A stretch of DNA of 64,000 nucleotides from Oehlia diaphana (Eukaryota > Glomeromycota > Glomeromycetes > Glomerales > Glomeraceae), in the NCBI GenBank assembly GCA_003833135.1, contig QZLH01000001.1, positions 169,787 to 233,786 of the forward strand, read 5' to 3'. The notes under the pieces were generated by a model that was given only the letters and a program-made list of their open reading frames with translations, had not been told where the DNA came from and made no database searches. Of the stretch, positions 38,090-49,775 are shown piece after piece (position 1 is the stretch's first letter; each line of letters starts with the position of its first letter). The translations under genes and the position numbers were made by a program.

Positions 38090-39785
38090 ATGACTGAAGT
38101 AATCAATGCATCCTCAAATATCTCAAGTTTATTATTAATGAAACATACCGATTTATTATTAAAATCACAACGATCACATTCTAAAGCGATTGAAGAAATT
38201 GCAAACCAAATGGATATAGAATTCATTAATTTCAACGAATTTAGTGATATTTACGAATTTAGAAGTGATTTATATGGTGATAATGTAAGAAAGGCTACCT
38301 GGAAAAAAAATTCAAGACCTGTTATTTTAAGATCTGTTCCTGGTTATAGTATTGAAGACCATCATAAGAAATTAACTGAAGAGGTAACTAACTAACTTAA
38401 TTAACTTTCTTAATGATTGAATCATATATATCATTCATTGTTTAACCATTGTTAACTAATATATTAGATTCGTCGCTCTAAATCGAACATTAATTGTAAG
38501 AATATAATACAATTACTTGGAGTAACCGAAGGTACAAATCAAAAGTTTTATTTTCATAATGAACAAAGCGTAATTCCTTTAACATTATAAATTAATTATT
38601 ATTATCTAAATAGATTCATCAGAAAAAAATGCCGTTCTTGTAATACAACATCCTAAAGATGGTACTTTAAAAGAATATTTGTCACAACATAAAGATTTGG
38701 ATTGGTCAAAGAAATTTAATTTAGCTAAAGATATTGCATATGGAATAAGACATTTACATAAAGCAGGAATTGCTCATGGAGATTTGGTTAGTATCTCTTT
38801 CCCATGAAGGGTTCATTTTTTTATTACATAGCTTGTTCATGTCCCTAATCGAATTAAATTTTATCTTATAGCATGAATTAAATGTTTTTATTGAAGATGG
38901 TAAAGCACTTATAAGGGATCCAAGATTATTTGGTTTTGATGATGATGAAACATCTTCTTCATCAACTTTAAATAGTGATGTGCTTTCAACGATACCATTT
39001 GTTGACCCACAAGTTATGGGAGATATGAAACATAAACCTGATAAGCGTTCAGATATTTACAGTTTTGGTGTACTAATGTGGGAATTATCAAGTTGTAAAT
39101 CACCATTTCATGATACTCCGTTTGGTAATGGAAATCAAGTTTTACTTACAATGGCTATAATGGTTAGAAAAACTCGTGAACAACCTGTACCAAATACTCC
39201 TGAAGAATATGTTCAATTATATCAACAATGTTGGGATCATGAACCAGACATGAGACCAAATATTGAACAAGTTTGTGAACAAATAGAAGGTTTCTTATAT
39301 GATGAACCCGTAATCACTGGGAAATCTTTAAGTAATAATATTGTTATTGCTGGTAATTATCATTCAAATTTATATATATAACATCTAATTGTTCAAGATT
39401 GATTTATTTATTTATTTATTTATTTTTTAGACATAAGAGCTTCATCTGAAGAATCAAGGAAATCTCATGATAACCTTCACCCACCTTCATTATCATCTTC
39501 ACAATTACAATCATCACACAGTCAAAATGACAATGAGAAACCATTATCATTAGTACCTCCGGAACCTAAATATCAAGATGCTAATTTAAGGTAAATACAA
39601 ATAATCTTTTATTATAAATTTTTTTATAATGTACTAATTTCTTTTTTGTATATATATTTTATAGTGAACCAATATCACCAAAAACATTAGCAAAAATCAA
39701 TAAAGAAATCGAAAAATCAAAAGGAATTAAAAAATTTAAATCAAAAATATCAAAAATATTTAAGAAAATGTCATGTTTTTCTTAA
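38090..39785 (+). CDS. TKL-like pseudokinase
   Basis: Six exons (38090-38383, 38468-38531, 38614-38786, 38872-39352, 39431-39590, 39665-39785) join in frame to 430 aa. Residues ~50-290 have a kinase fold of the glomeromycete TKL type: LYGDNVRKATWKK replaces the glycine loop, VILRSV puts Arg81 where the ATP-binding Lys should be, AHGDLHELNVF (catalytic loop, Asp176, Asn181) has HGD instead of HRD, and IRDPRLFG stands in place of DFG. SDIYSFGVLMWELSS and the C-lobe are well conserved. Three independent catalytic changes with an intact fold and clean splicing suggest a regulated scaffold or pseudokinase, not a decaying gene. Residues ~340-430 are Ser-rich, ending in a lysine-rich helix and CFS, possibly a membrane-binding tail. 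Similar genes are highly expanded in Rhizophagus. Confidence 0.85.
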
Positions 39786-41849
39786 TTTATTTAATCATAT
39801 AATAACAACTATTAATTTTTTTTTATTTATTACAACAATTATTATAATAATAATAATTATTATTATTATTTTTTCTTTAAAAAAAAAATTCTTATTATTT
39901 AATCATATTCTGACTTTTTTTCTATATGTAATATGTATATAGATTTTTTTTTTTTCTCCTCTCTCTTCATAATTTTTTCATTAATTGTATATTTTTTTGC
40001 ATTTTTTCTTCTTTTTTTTATTATTTTTTTACTTATCATACTTTTTTTTCCTTTCATGGCAAAAAATACTAAAATAAAAAAATCACTCGTAGCATTTTCA
40101 TTCATCATCAAACATAATTATTTTGTCGTTCTTTATTGCGTGATTTGCAAGGGGGATCTGTTTATCTTGTCACACCAATGCGTTAGTATAATACAGGTTT
40201 TTTAATCAAGAAATAAATCCGGTTTCTTTTAAATCAGGATATATAAAATACCGAATCGGGAAACCGGGTTGGAATCCGAAGGATCATAATAAAAATATTC
40301 GAATCCAAAGTCCAGAAATCTAAGGAGATTTATGCGGTGTAACCTTGTAGGGTTGCATTAAATATCCATATATATGTTAAAACAATGAATTCTTTTTAGG
40401 AAAATTTTCTGTTTAAAGCCGGTAACTTTAAAGAAGATAAACTCCGACACCCCCTTTTTTGTACAAGTTTATGCCGTACTTAATAGAGACCTTAATAGAT
40501 AGAGAACTAAATAAATATTCACAATGATAAAACAAACAATATGAACTTAATAAACAATTCTTTTGATGATTAAAGTTTTTTTTTTTTCTTACAATAAATG
40601 AAAAAACGGAGTCGGAATTATCGACTAAAATAAAATTATTAATTTTTTTTTCTTTTGCATCCGAACAAATTTTTTTTTTTTTTTGCGGACTGATCTATTT
40701 TCGTCCTTATTATTAAGTATATACGGAATATACAATATAAAACAATTTATATATTTTATTTATTATTTTTTTTTTTTTTTTCGGAATGATCTATTTTCGT
40801 CCTTATTAGAATAATTTTTTTTTTTTTTCTAAAAAGAAATATTTATCAGTTTTTAACGATATTTGATTAATAAAAAAAAGATCGGATGTTCTGATAATTT
40901 ATTTAACAAAATTGGTTATGTTCGATTCGAAACATTCGAAACACAAAAGGGAAATGCATCGAGTGTTACAGAAATATTTAATAAAATTTCTTTATATTCA
41001 TTCCTTAATAGTTTTTTTTTTTTTTTTTTAAGGCAAAAATCATACGACTCCATCAAGTGATCATATATATATATATATTGTTACAAATTTGTTATCAGAC
41101 CCTTAACTGATAGATAAAAATATGCATAAAAACAGTTAAGTAAATGCATAAAAATATGTAGAATGACTAAAATATCTTCCTTATTATATATTCCTTTATT
41201 TTTTTTAGATAATATCGTCCTAGCATTACATAATTCTGGCCTGAAAAGATCGTGTCAATTTAACCCAATTTACGTATAGATTATTATATGTATAGATCAG
41301 TCCCTTAAAGTTACATATGAAAATTTTCCTTGCATTTAAGTAATCTGAAGTTATAGTTGGAAAAGATCTGAACGCAATAAAAAATTGTTAAAATGGTAAA
41401 TAAAAAAAATTATATATATATATTTATATATTTCCGTAAATGTATTCCCTATGTACAAGCAGGGTTACTATACAAATTAATTGTAAAAAAAATATATAAC
41501 TGAATTTATATGAATCCAATGCTGTGTGATAGTGGTATTGATTTTTTTTTTAAAAAAAAAAAAAATTAAAAATTAATGAAAATTTTGCCATGATCAAATA
41601 AAATACAGCAAAACAGGCTAGCATCAAAGAAATTATCTCTGTGATAAAGTAAAATGCATGAGGTCACATGGTTTGATATATATACTTACCATTGTAAATA
41701 TAATGAATGGGAACATTCCAGATGTTATATATATATGAACTCATTTTTTATATAATCTTCTTCCATTAATAATAGAGTTAACACATGTAAAAAGAAATTT
41801 ATAAAAAAAATTATTCAAATTTAATAAATTTGATAAATTTAATAAAATC
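39786..41849. other. Intergenic
   Basis: No supported gene. TGATCTATTTTCGTCCTTAT is repeated at 40,690 and 40,790. A CCGAATCGGGAAACCGGG-type patch lies at 40,252-40,300. Confidence 0.35.
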
Positions 41850-42905
41850 AGATCTGAGTTTTTTTTTCAAATATTATTATTTATAATAAAGTTTTATTTT
41901 TCAATACTTTTATTAAATTATTTTCTTTAAAAATAATAATAATCTGTTTTTTGGTTAGTATTTTACTAGTAATTTCATTTGTTAATTTTTTAATGTATTT
42001 CAAATCTGAAAATTTTTTTAGTATTATTTATAATAAAGTTTTATTTTTCAATACTTTTATTAAATTATTACTTTAAAATAGTAATAATCTCTTTTTTGAT
42101 TAGTATTTTACTAGTAATTTTATTTTTTTAGTATTTTCCTAATAATTTTATTTTTTAATTTATATATTTCAAATCTGAATTTTTTTTTAGTATTATTTAT
42201 AATAAAGTTTTATTTTTCAATATTTTTATTAAATTATTTTCTTTAAAAATAATAATAATTTGTTTTTTAATTAATATTTACTAATAATTTTATTTTCTTA
42301 ACTTAATCTAATATATTTCAAATCTGAGTTTTTTTTAGTATTATTTATAATAAAGTTTTATTTTTCAATACTTTTATTAAATAATTTTTTTAAAAAATAG
42401 TAATAATCTGTTTTTTAATTAGTATTTTCCTAATAATTTTATTTTTTAATTTATATATTTTAAATCTGAATTTTTTTTTTAGTATTATTTATAATAAAGT
42501 TTTATTTTTCAATACTTCTATTAAATAATTTTTTTAAAAAATAGTAATAATCTGTTTTTTGATTAGTATTTTCCTAATAATTTCATTTTTTAATTTATAT
42601 ATTTCAAATCTGAATTTTTTTTTTAGTATTATTTATAATAAAGTTTTATTTTTCAATACTTTTATTAAATTATTTTCTTTAAAAATAGTAATAATTTGTT
42701 TTTTAATTAGTATTTGACTAGTAATTTCATTTTTTTAATTTTAATGTATTTCAAATCTGAGTTTATTTTAGTATTATTTATAATAAGATTTTATTTTTTA
42801 ATACTTTTATAAATTATTTTCTTTAAAAATAATAATAATTTATTTTTTAATTAGTATTTTACTAGTAAGTAGTAATTCTATTTTTTTAATTTTAATTTAT
42901 TTTAA
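41850..42905. repeat. Seven-unit ~150-bp satellite array
   Basis: Each unit starts with (C)AAATCTGA followed by T8-10, then AGTATTATTTATAATAAAGT, TTTTATTTTTCAATACTTTT, AATAATCTGTTTTTT and TAGTATTTTACTAGTAATTT. Units begin near 41,850, 42,001, 42,169, 42,319, 42,461, 42,605 and 42,751, with a decayed eighth start at ~42,903. Divergence is low in the AATAAAG block and higher in spacers. No ORF. Confidence 0.9.
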
Positions 42906-43842
42906 AACTAAGTTTTTTTTTTAATATTATATATAAGTAATGTTTATATTTGAATAATGATAATATAATCATTTGTATATATTATTTTTTTATACTTTGT
43001 ATTACTTTACTTAATAAAAGGCTAATTGCACATAATTATATTTGTCGTAAACTCATATATTTGCTAAAATATTTCTTTTATAATATTACATTATAAGTTT
43101 GAATTTTAAGATGTAGATCTTGGAGTAGATCAAGTTGGATAATTAATCTGATTTAATCTATTTTATTTTTTTTGAATCAGGTTAAATGTCAATCTGATTA
43201 TAAAAAGTTTTAATCTAATCCAACTTATAGATTAAAATTTCAGATTAGATCAAGTACCTTATCTAACTTGTAAGTTAAAGATTACAATCTGGTAGAATTA
43301 TATTTACATTTTTTAATTGATTTTATAATTTACAGTTTTATATATTAAATAATATATTAATTTGTGATCTGGATGTCAATCAGTGAAAATTTGTTAATAA
43401 TAAGAATCTGCCATTACCACAAAGACAAGTCATTTTTTAATTTTTATTAGAAAGAAAATTAATGCATTTGAAAGTTGTAATTTTTTTACTATAAAATACT
43501 ATATAATATTTTTATTTATTACACTAAATGCAGTAATACCTGATCCATAAAAATGCTAATTAAATGAATTTTATTAATGATCTACAAAATTTTGCCTATT
43601 TTTTGATAGTAATTTTTACTGATTTATAGTCAGATTTTGAATTAATTAATTATTATATAATAAATAGACTAATAGTTAATAGTAAATTTTAATTCTTAAT
43701 TTATTATATATAATTGTTATTTTATGAGAATCTGTAGATTTTATTAATTTTTACGACATAGTCATAAAAATAATAATATTTATGGATATTCCCATAAAAT
43801 AACTGTTTTATCTCCTGAAGACTAAATTCTATGATAAAAATA
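42906..43842. other. Intergenic
   Basis: No gene seen. 43,120-43,310 has degenerate GATCAAGT/AATCTGATT words related to the GATCTGA blocks at 14.8-16.0 kb. Confidence 0.35.
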
Positions 43843-44025
43843 ATTTATAAAAGCTTATTTTATTACATTTTATTATAAAAGTTTATTTTTATTATAAAAG
43901 CTTATTTTATTATATTTTTATTATAAAAGTTTATTTTATTATATTTTTATTATAAAAGTTAATTTTATTATATTATTATTATAAAAAACTTATTTTATTA
44001 TATTTTATTATAAAAAATTTATTAT
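43843..44025. repeat. ~30-bp tandem repeat
   Basis: About six units of TTATAAAAGTTTATTTTATT followed by ATATTTTTA, degenerating to the right. Confidence 0.75.
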
Positions 44026-44269
44026 ATTTAAAAAGTGTATCATGTTTAAACTTACCCTTAAAATTTATTTATTATTAAAAATATTTTAAAAATAAAAAAA
44101 AAAGTCATAAGAATTTCAAGTTTTTAGACTTGTATTTACTAGTACAAAAAATTTAAAAATCATAGCTTCTACTTTATTTTAGATTGATCCTATTTTTCAA
44201 AATACTTCAAATTTGATTTTATTTCTTAAAGAAAAATTTGATTTTTATCATCAGAAGGCCAAAGTTTTA
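44026..44269. other. Short intergenic spacer
   Basis: No feature seen. Confidence 0.3.
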
Positions 44270-45215
44270 AATATTGAAAAGTCAATTTGAAATTGGATTA
44301 TTTAGTTTAAAGAATTTCACAAAGAATACAATTATATTATACCACTTAAACAGATTACAGATTCTAAACTAATTGAAAAGCAAGTCTGTGAATATATCAT
44401 TTAAATATCAAAAAAGAAAAATTCTGGCAAATATAAAGCAAAATCAATAAACAAGTTGTTGATATTATTAATCATCATTTGGTAAAAATTACTCCAATTT
44501 ATAGAATTAACTTATATAATAAATATGAATCTTTAGATTTATGGACTGTATTAAATGGTAAAATGAAATATCTGCAAGAAAATGGATTTAATAAAAAAAA
44601 AGGATTAATAGCACTAACTGTATAACAAGTTCAAGAAATTCTTACTAATAAATTTCTTAATCCAAGCATTTTTAAAAGGTTTTTATACAACTAATTTTGT
44701 GAAAAACATTATGGTCTTCATATTAATCAATTTTATTTTCCATTTGATAGTAATTTAATTTTTCACTAGTATTACAGCAAAAATAATCAATGTGAAATTG
44801 AAAAAGATTTAGTATAGGATATTCATCTTTATTCATATTCAAAAGCAATTACAAATATTAATAAGTATTTTTCAAAATGACCTAATAATGCTTCTGAATA
44901 TTTTTATTTACAAATTAATTTACTTTGACATGAAAATAATATTTGGTATAAACAAGAAAACACACTATGGATTTAATAAAATAAAAATTTATAAAAAATA
45001 TTGGAAAATCAGTAAAAGTAGGTTTTCTGTCTAGCATCCTAATAAATCATTCTGGTTACAAAACTGTTACACAGATTCTTCAGAATGCTGATATACCAAA
45101 AGATGCTATAATGAAAATAACAAATTACAAAAGTATTTAAGGTATTTATACATATAAAAAAGTAAATGAAAAGCAACATCTTGCTGCTACAGTATAAATA
45201 CTTCAATTTAAAGTT
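44270..45215 (+). pseudogene. Crypton-type tyrosine recombinase relic
   Basis: Readable blocks in order are an N-terminal core-binding region (KEYNYIIPLKQITDSKLIEK, INKQVVDIINHHLVKI), SLDLWTVLNGKMKYLQENGF, LTNKFLNPSIFKR, a shortened HYGLHINQF region where the first catalytic Arg should be, NNASEYFYLQINLL, then NHSGYKTVTQILQNADIPKD and TYKKVNEKQHLAA. This is the KIAA1958/Crypton-like tyrosine recombinase family. The HxxR box reads HSGY, so its Arg is lost, and the first Arg region is deleted. Several in-frame stops sit where relatives have Arg or Trp (TGA before PNNASE and after INLL). Dead element. The dispersed repeat at 45,215 follows directly. Confidence 0.7.
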
Positions 45216-45850
45216 TTAAATAAGCCAGATCAGGTCAGGTAAATTGATAAATCTGACCTGAAATTTATTTTCAGGTCAGGTTAGGTCAAATTATATCAGA
45301 TTATCTATTTGATCTGATCTAAACTGAAACATGAAAATTTTTAGAATTTTTATTAAAATATAAAAAAAATAATGCAAACTATTTTTTTTTGAAATATTGT
45401 GATTCACTTTTTTATATTAAAATTGTATAAAAGATGAATCACAATATTATAATTAACTTTTTTTTATTTAAAATCAATATAAAAAGAGAATTCTGATACC
45501 ACAATTTACTTTTATTATATAAAATTAATATAAAAAAGTGAATTCTGATATCGCAATTTACTTTTTATATATATAGAATTAATATAAAATATAAAATCAA
45601 TATAAAAAAGTGAATCCCAATATTACAACTCACTTTTATTATATAAAATCAATATAAAAAATGAATTATAATACCATAATAACTCACTTATATTATATAA
45701 AATTATAGTTTCAGATTAATAGGTCATTCAGGTTATATTGATGTTACAACCTGAATTGATGCTGAATTGCAATTGCTAAACCTGTACTGATAAATTCAGA
45801 TCAACTTGTCAGATATCTGAATTTAATCAACCTATTCAATTTACCTGTTA
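45216..45850. repeat. Dispersed repeat, copy B (partner at 14,330)
   Basis: Shares the ordered blocks listed for copy A but is ~170 bp longer, because the CACTTTTTTATATTAAAAT / AATTAATATAAAAAGTGAAT segment is tandemly repeated about five times here and three times in copy A. Confidence 0.75.
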
Positions 45851-47055
45851 ATTTGCACTTATATCATATATATTCTGAATTTTTAACAAAGCTTTTATTG
45901 CCATTATTGAGGTATTTATCAATACAATAATATTCAGGATTTAATAGCTATTTTAACATACAGTATAAGTCCATCCTGAATATTCAACAATTTTATAGTC
46001 TTGCTGATGTAATTCTATAAAAGTAACTATATATATTACAAGATTTAATTATTAATATAACTGATTTTCTTTCTTTCTATCCAGTTGTCAAAAAGATAAT
46101 ATTCCTTATATTTCTTAGACAATGGATAATTATTTTCTTTATTTATCATAGTAATTATTTTAGTACTACATAAATCATGTTGTTAGCAAGTATAAGAATT
46201 TTTTATTTTTTGAGATTGACATTTAAATACTTCTTATCACCAGGAATACCATTATTTCTAACCATATTTTAAACTTATTTTTTCCATGTTTCAGATCTCA
46301 ACTTGAAAGTTTTTCAAGCCCATTGGATGACTTTTGCACTGTTAAATATAGAATAAGCAATTTTCTTCCTAAATTTATAATCTGTATTATGTATATAATA
46401 CCATACAGTGGATATACAGAATAATTTAATAAAATCTTGACTATCAACCCTATTAGAACTAAATATTAATATACTTCCTTTTTTTTTCATATTCTTTTAT
46501 ATAGAATTAAAATATGCAAGATACTGTTTAATGAATTTAGTAATGCATTTATTCAGATGCTTATTAGCATATTCAATGGTATTTTTGTGAATAATTACCA
46601 AGGAGTCATATACAGTGTGACAAATATGAAATAAGCATCTCCCAGCTTTAAATTCTCCATCTTTATATGATCTTTTAATCATCTGAATAAATCAAGTATT
46701 TTAGATTATATTTAAAAAGTATAACAAATACAAAAATATTATATTTCTGATGTTTCACCACTATACCTATATTACAGATTGTTTAATATCACTACTACAG
46801 GATTTAAACCAGAATAGTTAGTTTTAACCATTTTAAGGGTATAGAAAGTTTATAGCAATTTCAATGATTTTATTGATTTATAGTATTTTTAGCAATATTT
46901 AGCAAGATTATACTTTTCTAAATCAAAATTCATTTTTATTCAATTAGGAATTTATATAGATTTGGTTAAGACATATGCATATAAATCGGTTTGTGACATG
47001 ATGTAATCATATCACAGGTATCACCTTAGCTCCACAGTCAGTTTCTGTGAATTAT
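45851..47055. other. Intergenic
   Basis: No supported gene. A minus-strand 61-codon ORF at 46,497-46,682 (GEFKAGRCLFHICHTVYDSL) has mixed composition and might be part of a mobile-element protein, but nothing else of it was found. Confidence 0.3.
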
Positions 47056-47279
47056 CCTAACGTAACCTGAAAAAATGTCACGAAATGGCCGGCATTACGC
47101 GACTTGACTGAAATTAAGTGTGGCGCATATGTGACGGATAGTGCGTGACGAATAGGATTTTGTTATTAAAATTTCTCTGTCTCTCAGATACTTATGAAAA
47201 TGGAAACAAGGAAGGGTGTGACACCGGTGATGAAAATATCACGTGATTTTTCGTGACATTTTTTTCAGGTTACGCTGGG
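47056..47279. mobile_element. 224-bp MITE with ~30-bp inverted ends
   Basis: Left end CCTAACGTAACCTGAAAAAA (continuing TGTCACGAAA) faces a right end whose complement is CCCAGCGTAACCTGAAAAAA (then ATGTCACGAAA). The two agree except for two bases and one A. Inside it is GC-richer than its surroundings and holds short CGTGAC/GTCACG words and TATCACGTGAT. No ORF. A target-site duplication is not obvious (ATTAT left, AAAAT right), so the superfamily is open. Confidence 0.8.
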
Positions 47280-47853
47280 AAAATCGTTTCCGCGCAACTC
47301 AAATTACGAGATAAGTTACAAATCAGCCGAAAAAGATGCTTATTAGTATTTATTTATTGTAGATTACCAAATAAACATCTTAAAAAATTTTTTTTCTATG
47401 ATAAGCGTATACATTAAAACATGGCAAGTTGTGACCAGTTAAGTAAAAATTTGATATTCATCAAATTGGAAGAACACCGATCACTTGTCAAGAGATGTTT
47501 TTATTTTACTTTATACTAGTAAAATTTTACTCCGAATTTTTGGGTTGAAACCGTTAGATTAATGTGCATGCAAACTGCCTTTGGTGAAATCATATAATGA
47601 AATGAAAATGCTTTATTTGACTAAATCATTTTTATTATAATCTGATAGTTAAGATTGTATTGCATTCAGCTAGTAATTTACAAAACGATTCTATATTTAA
47701 TGCCATAAATACATTTGTTTATGAATTTGTTCAATGCGATTTTTTTTTTGCTTTTGACCCAGATGGTGAAGCAGTTGGTGGTCCCACACTTCGGAGTCGA
47801 GTCACTTTACGTGGTTTTTTAATAAGTTAACGATAATATTTTATCAATCGTAC
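47280..47853. other. Intergenic
   Basis: No supported gene. Confidence 0.3.
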
Positions 47854-49439
47854 CTATACAAAAGCGTTATGAATATTATGGAATGAGGAGCCTATAAACA
47901 TCTAGCAACAAAAAAGAACTTACCTTAAATTTTTTCACTATTTCGATAGCGTTTCCGAATTGTAACAAGTCCACACAAGAATCTGGTATTATGAAAGCAT
48001 CGTATTCATCTACGAGGTACATTTCATCAACTAGATGCATTGATGCGAGAAGAGGGTTTACGATGTCATCTTGATATTTAAATTCATCAGATTCTTTGTC
48101 AAGCAATGCACTGTGTTTGTGTAATAGTTGAAGAGTCATGGTATAAGTATATTTAGTTATTTCATTTTTCATTTATCAGTCAATAAAAATACCATAAAAC
48201 TTACATCTGCACATAAATATTTTGACACCAAAGCAATTCGTAATTTTTTGGTGGTCATATTTGTCAAATTCTATTTCGTAAAAGAGGTCATAAGTTCAAT
48301 AAGATCAACATAAAGCGTATTTTCATTTGAATTGTCTTTAATGATTTGGTTGTTCTCATCCACCAGTTATTTTAATGAGCATTCTTTCCAGCACTTTTCA
48401 ATCTCTTCTTTGCTAATATGTGTTTCAGCATCATTATTATTATTAAAAGAATATATTCATTAGCTCGATGTCCATAGCTCTCATTTAAGTATAAGATAAG
48501 CTTACCTCTATCCATTTACTTTCATAATGCGCATCTGATCCCTTGATAATTTCATAAAGAGTTATTTGGTGTAGGGAAATTCGATGTCAAAGAGACAAAC
48601 AATATTATAATTTCTAAGTGTGATTTCGTGCTTAAACTCGCTAGCGCCTGATAAAATTTAAGTAATATAGAAACGCATTAGCGGATATAGTTGAATTGTT
48701 GAACTAAGGCACCTCAATTTTCGGAGAATTAGAGGTTCTGCCTGAGAAAATTCTGAATGGTTATCCGTTTGAGATTCTTCCGATTGAAATATCCTTTCCA
48801 ATATCCGTTCTTCATTATAGTCTACCTTTTGTTTTTTTTCTTAGACCATAATGACGTGTTGCTGATTCACCCTAGATGTTATATTGGAAAATTGAAATTA
48901 GTGATGACCTCTAAGTTAGCGCCCAGACTCGGAAAGCACGAATAAAACATTGATCTTACTTCACATAATTCTTTTGTCCTTTCCATATAACGCGATGATA
49001 ATTTCAGTGTATTTAAATCACCGGACCTTTTTAACAGTTCACGACCATTCTTGTCGAAGGAATCCTCAAGATCCCGTTCTTCCTGCCTCTATAAAATTAT
49101 AGAAATTATTATATTATGATCCTGCGTTATGTAAAAGCCATATGCTACTTACCCTTTCAAAATTTTCATCCAGAACTTTAAAAAATCAACAATTACTTTT
49201 CTTCGAAATTTCTCTTCTACTTTGTTGGCTAATTTTTTGGCCTTTCTCTTTACTCCAGAAGGCATAGCAGTAGAATTGCTGATTTTTTCAAACGTTCTCG
49301 CAAACGCGTCAATAATATCTTCTTTGCTATCAGTAGTATATTGTACACGTGCTTCAAGATACTTTAGACAATTTAGGACGCTCCATTCCATATTATCAGA
49401 GTTATATACAAAGTCAGTAACGTAACGATCAAAATCCAT
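47854..49439 (-). pseudogene. Multi-exon gene of unknown family, disrupted
   Basis: Exon 1 (49,439-49,153) reads MDFDRYVTDFVYNSDNMEWS through a lysine-rich helix (KRKAKKLANKVEEKFRRK). A GTAAGT intron leads to an exon at ~49,088-48,960 with EERDLEDSFDKNGRELLKRS. Then GESATRHYGLRKK and VDYNEERILERIFQSEE are in different frames; further blocks are YEIIKGSDAHYESKWIE, KEEIEKCWKECSLK and ENTLYVDLIELMTSF. A penultimate exon (48,172-47,924) contains DIVNPLLASMHLVDEMYLVD and a short last exon ends at 47,854. Splice sites look intact, but the middle has stops (after ECSLK, after TSFTK) and shifts next to A or T runs. I do not recognise the family; it is acidic, helical and apparently soluble. Confidence 0.55.
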
Positions 49440-49507
49440 AATCTAATGAGGCCCACCCTAATTCTCAAACCCGCTAACATATGAGATAATTATGAAAGCA
49501 GAGCTGT
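49440..49507. other. 5' flank of the disrupted gene
   Basis: Short spacer between the minus-strand start and the repeat pair. No promoter motif identified. Confidence 0.3.
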
Positions 49508-49775
49508 AACACTGGAAGAGAAAACCCGGAGTAGGCATTAAAAGCCACAAGTAGTGAGTTATAATGGTTATCCGGCACCCACTAATCCAAACATCGGCCG
49601 AAGGGCTTGACCATACGGGCGTAGGATACTAGTCTCATTTGGTATACTGGATGAGAGGGCCAGGAGTAGGCACTAAGAGTCTTTACACAATCTTTGTAAC
49701 GAGTCAATAGTGGTTATTCCGCAACACTCTGATCCAAGTATCGGTCGCAGGGCTAAACCTTACGACCGTTTGATA
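49508..49775. repeat. Diverged ~134-bp tandem pair, GC-richer
   Basis: Units near 49,508-49,641 and 49,642-49,775 share GGAGTAGGCA(T/C)TAA, GTGGTTAT-like, CACT...ATCCAA..ATCGG(C/T)CG, AGGGCT..ACC.TACG. GC content is well above background. Origin unknown; no RNA-gene fold was recognised. Confidence 0.65.

Noticed and set aside
39933..40205. 90-codon ORF with a hydrophobic N-terminus
   Set aside because: T-run translation just past the pseudokinase; composition is non-coding in character.
40252..40330. Possible tRNA-like region (GGGTTGGAATCC, ATTCGAATCC)
   Set aside because: No acceptor-stem pairing or A-box at the right distance; no tRNA gene was supported anywhere in the window.
41850..42905. 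Regular ~150-bp repeats considered as a CRISPR array
   Set aside because: Whole unit is repeated with no unique spacers, in a eukaryotic setting; it is a satellite.
46497..46682. 61-codon minus-strand ORF with mixed composition
   Set aside because: No family signal, no second conserved block and no splice partner; not listed as a gene.
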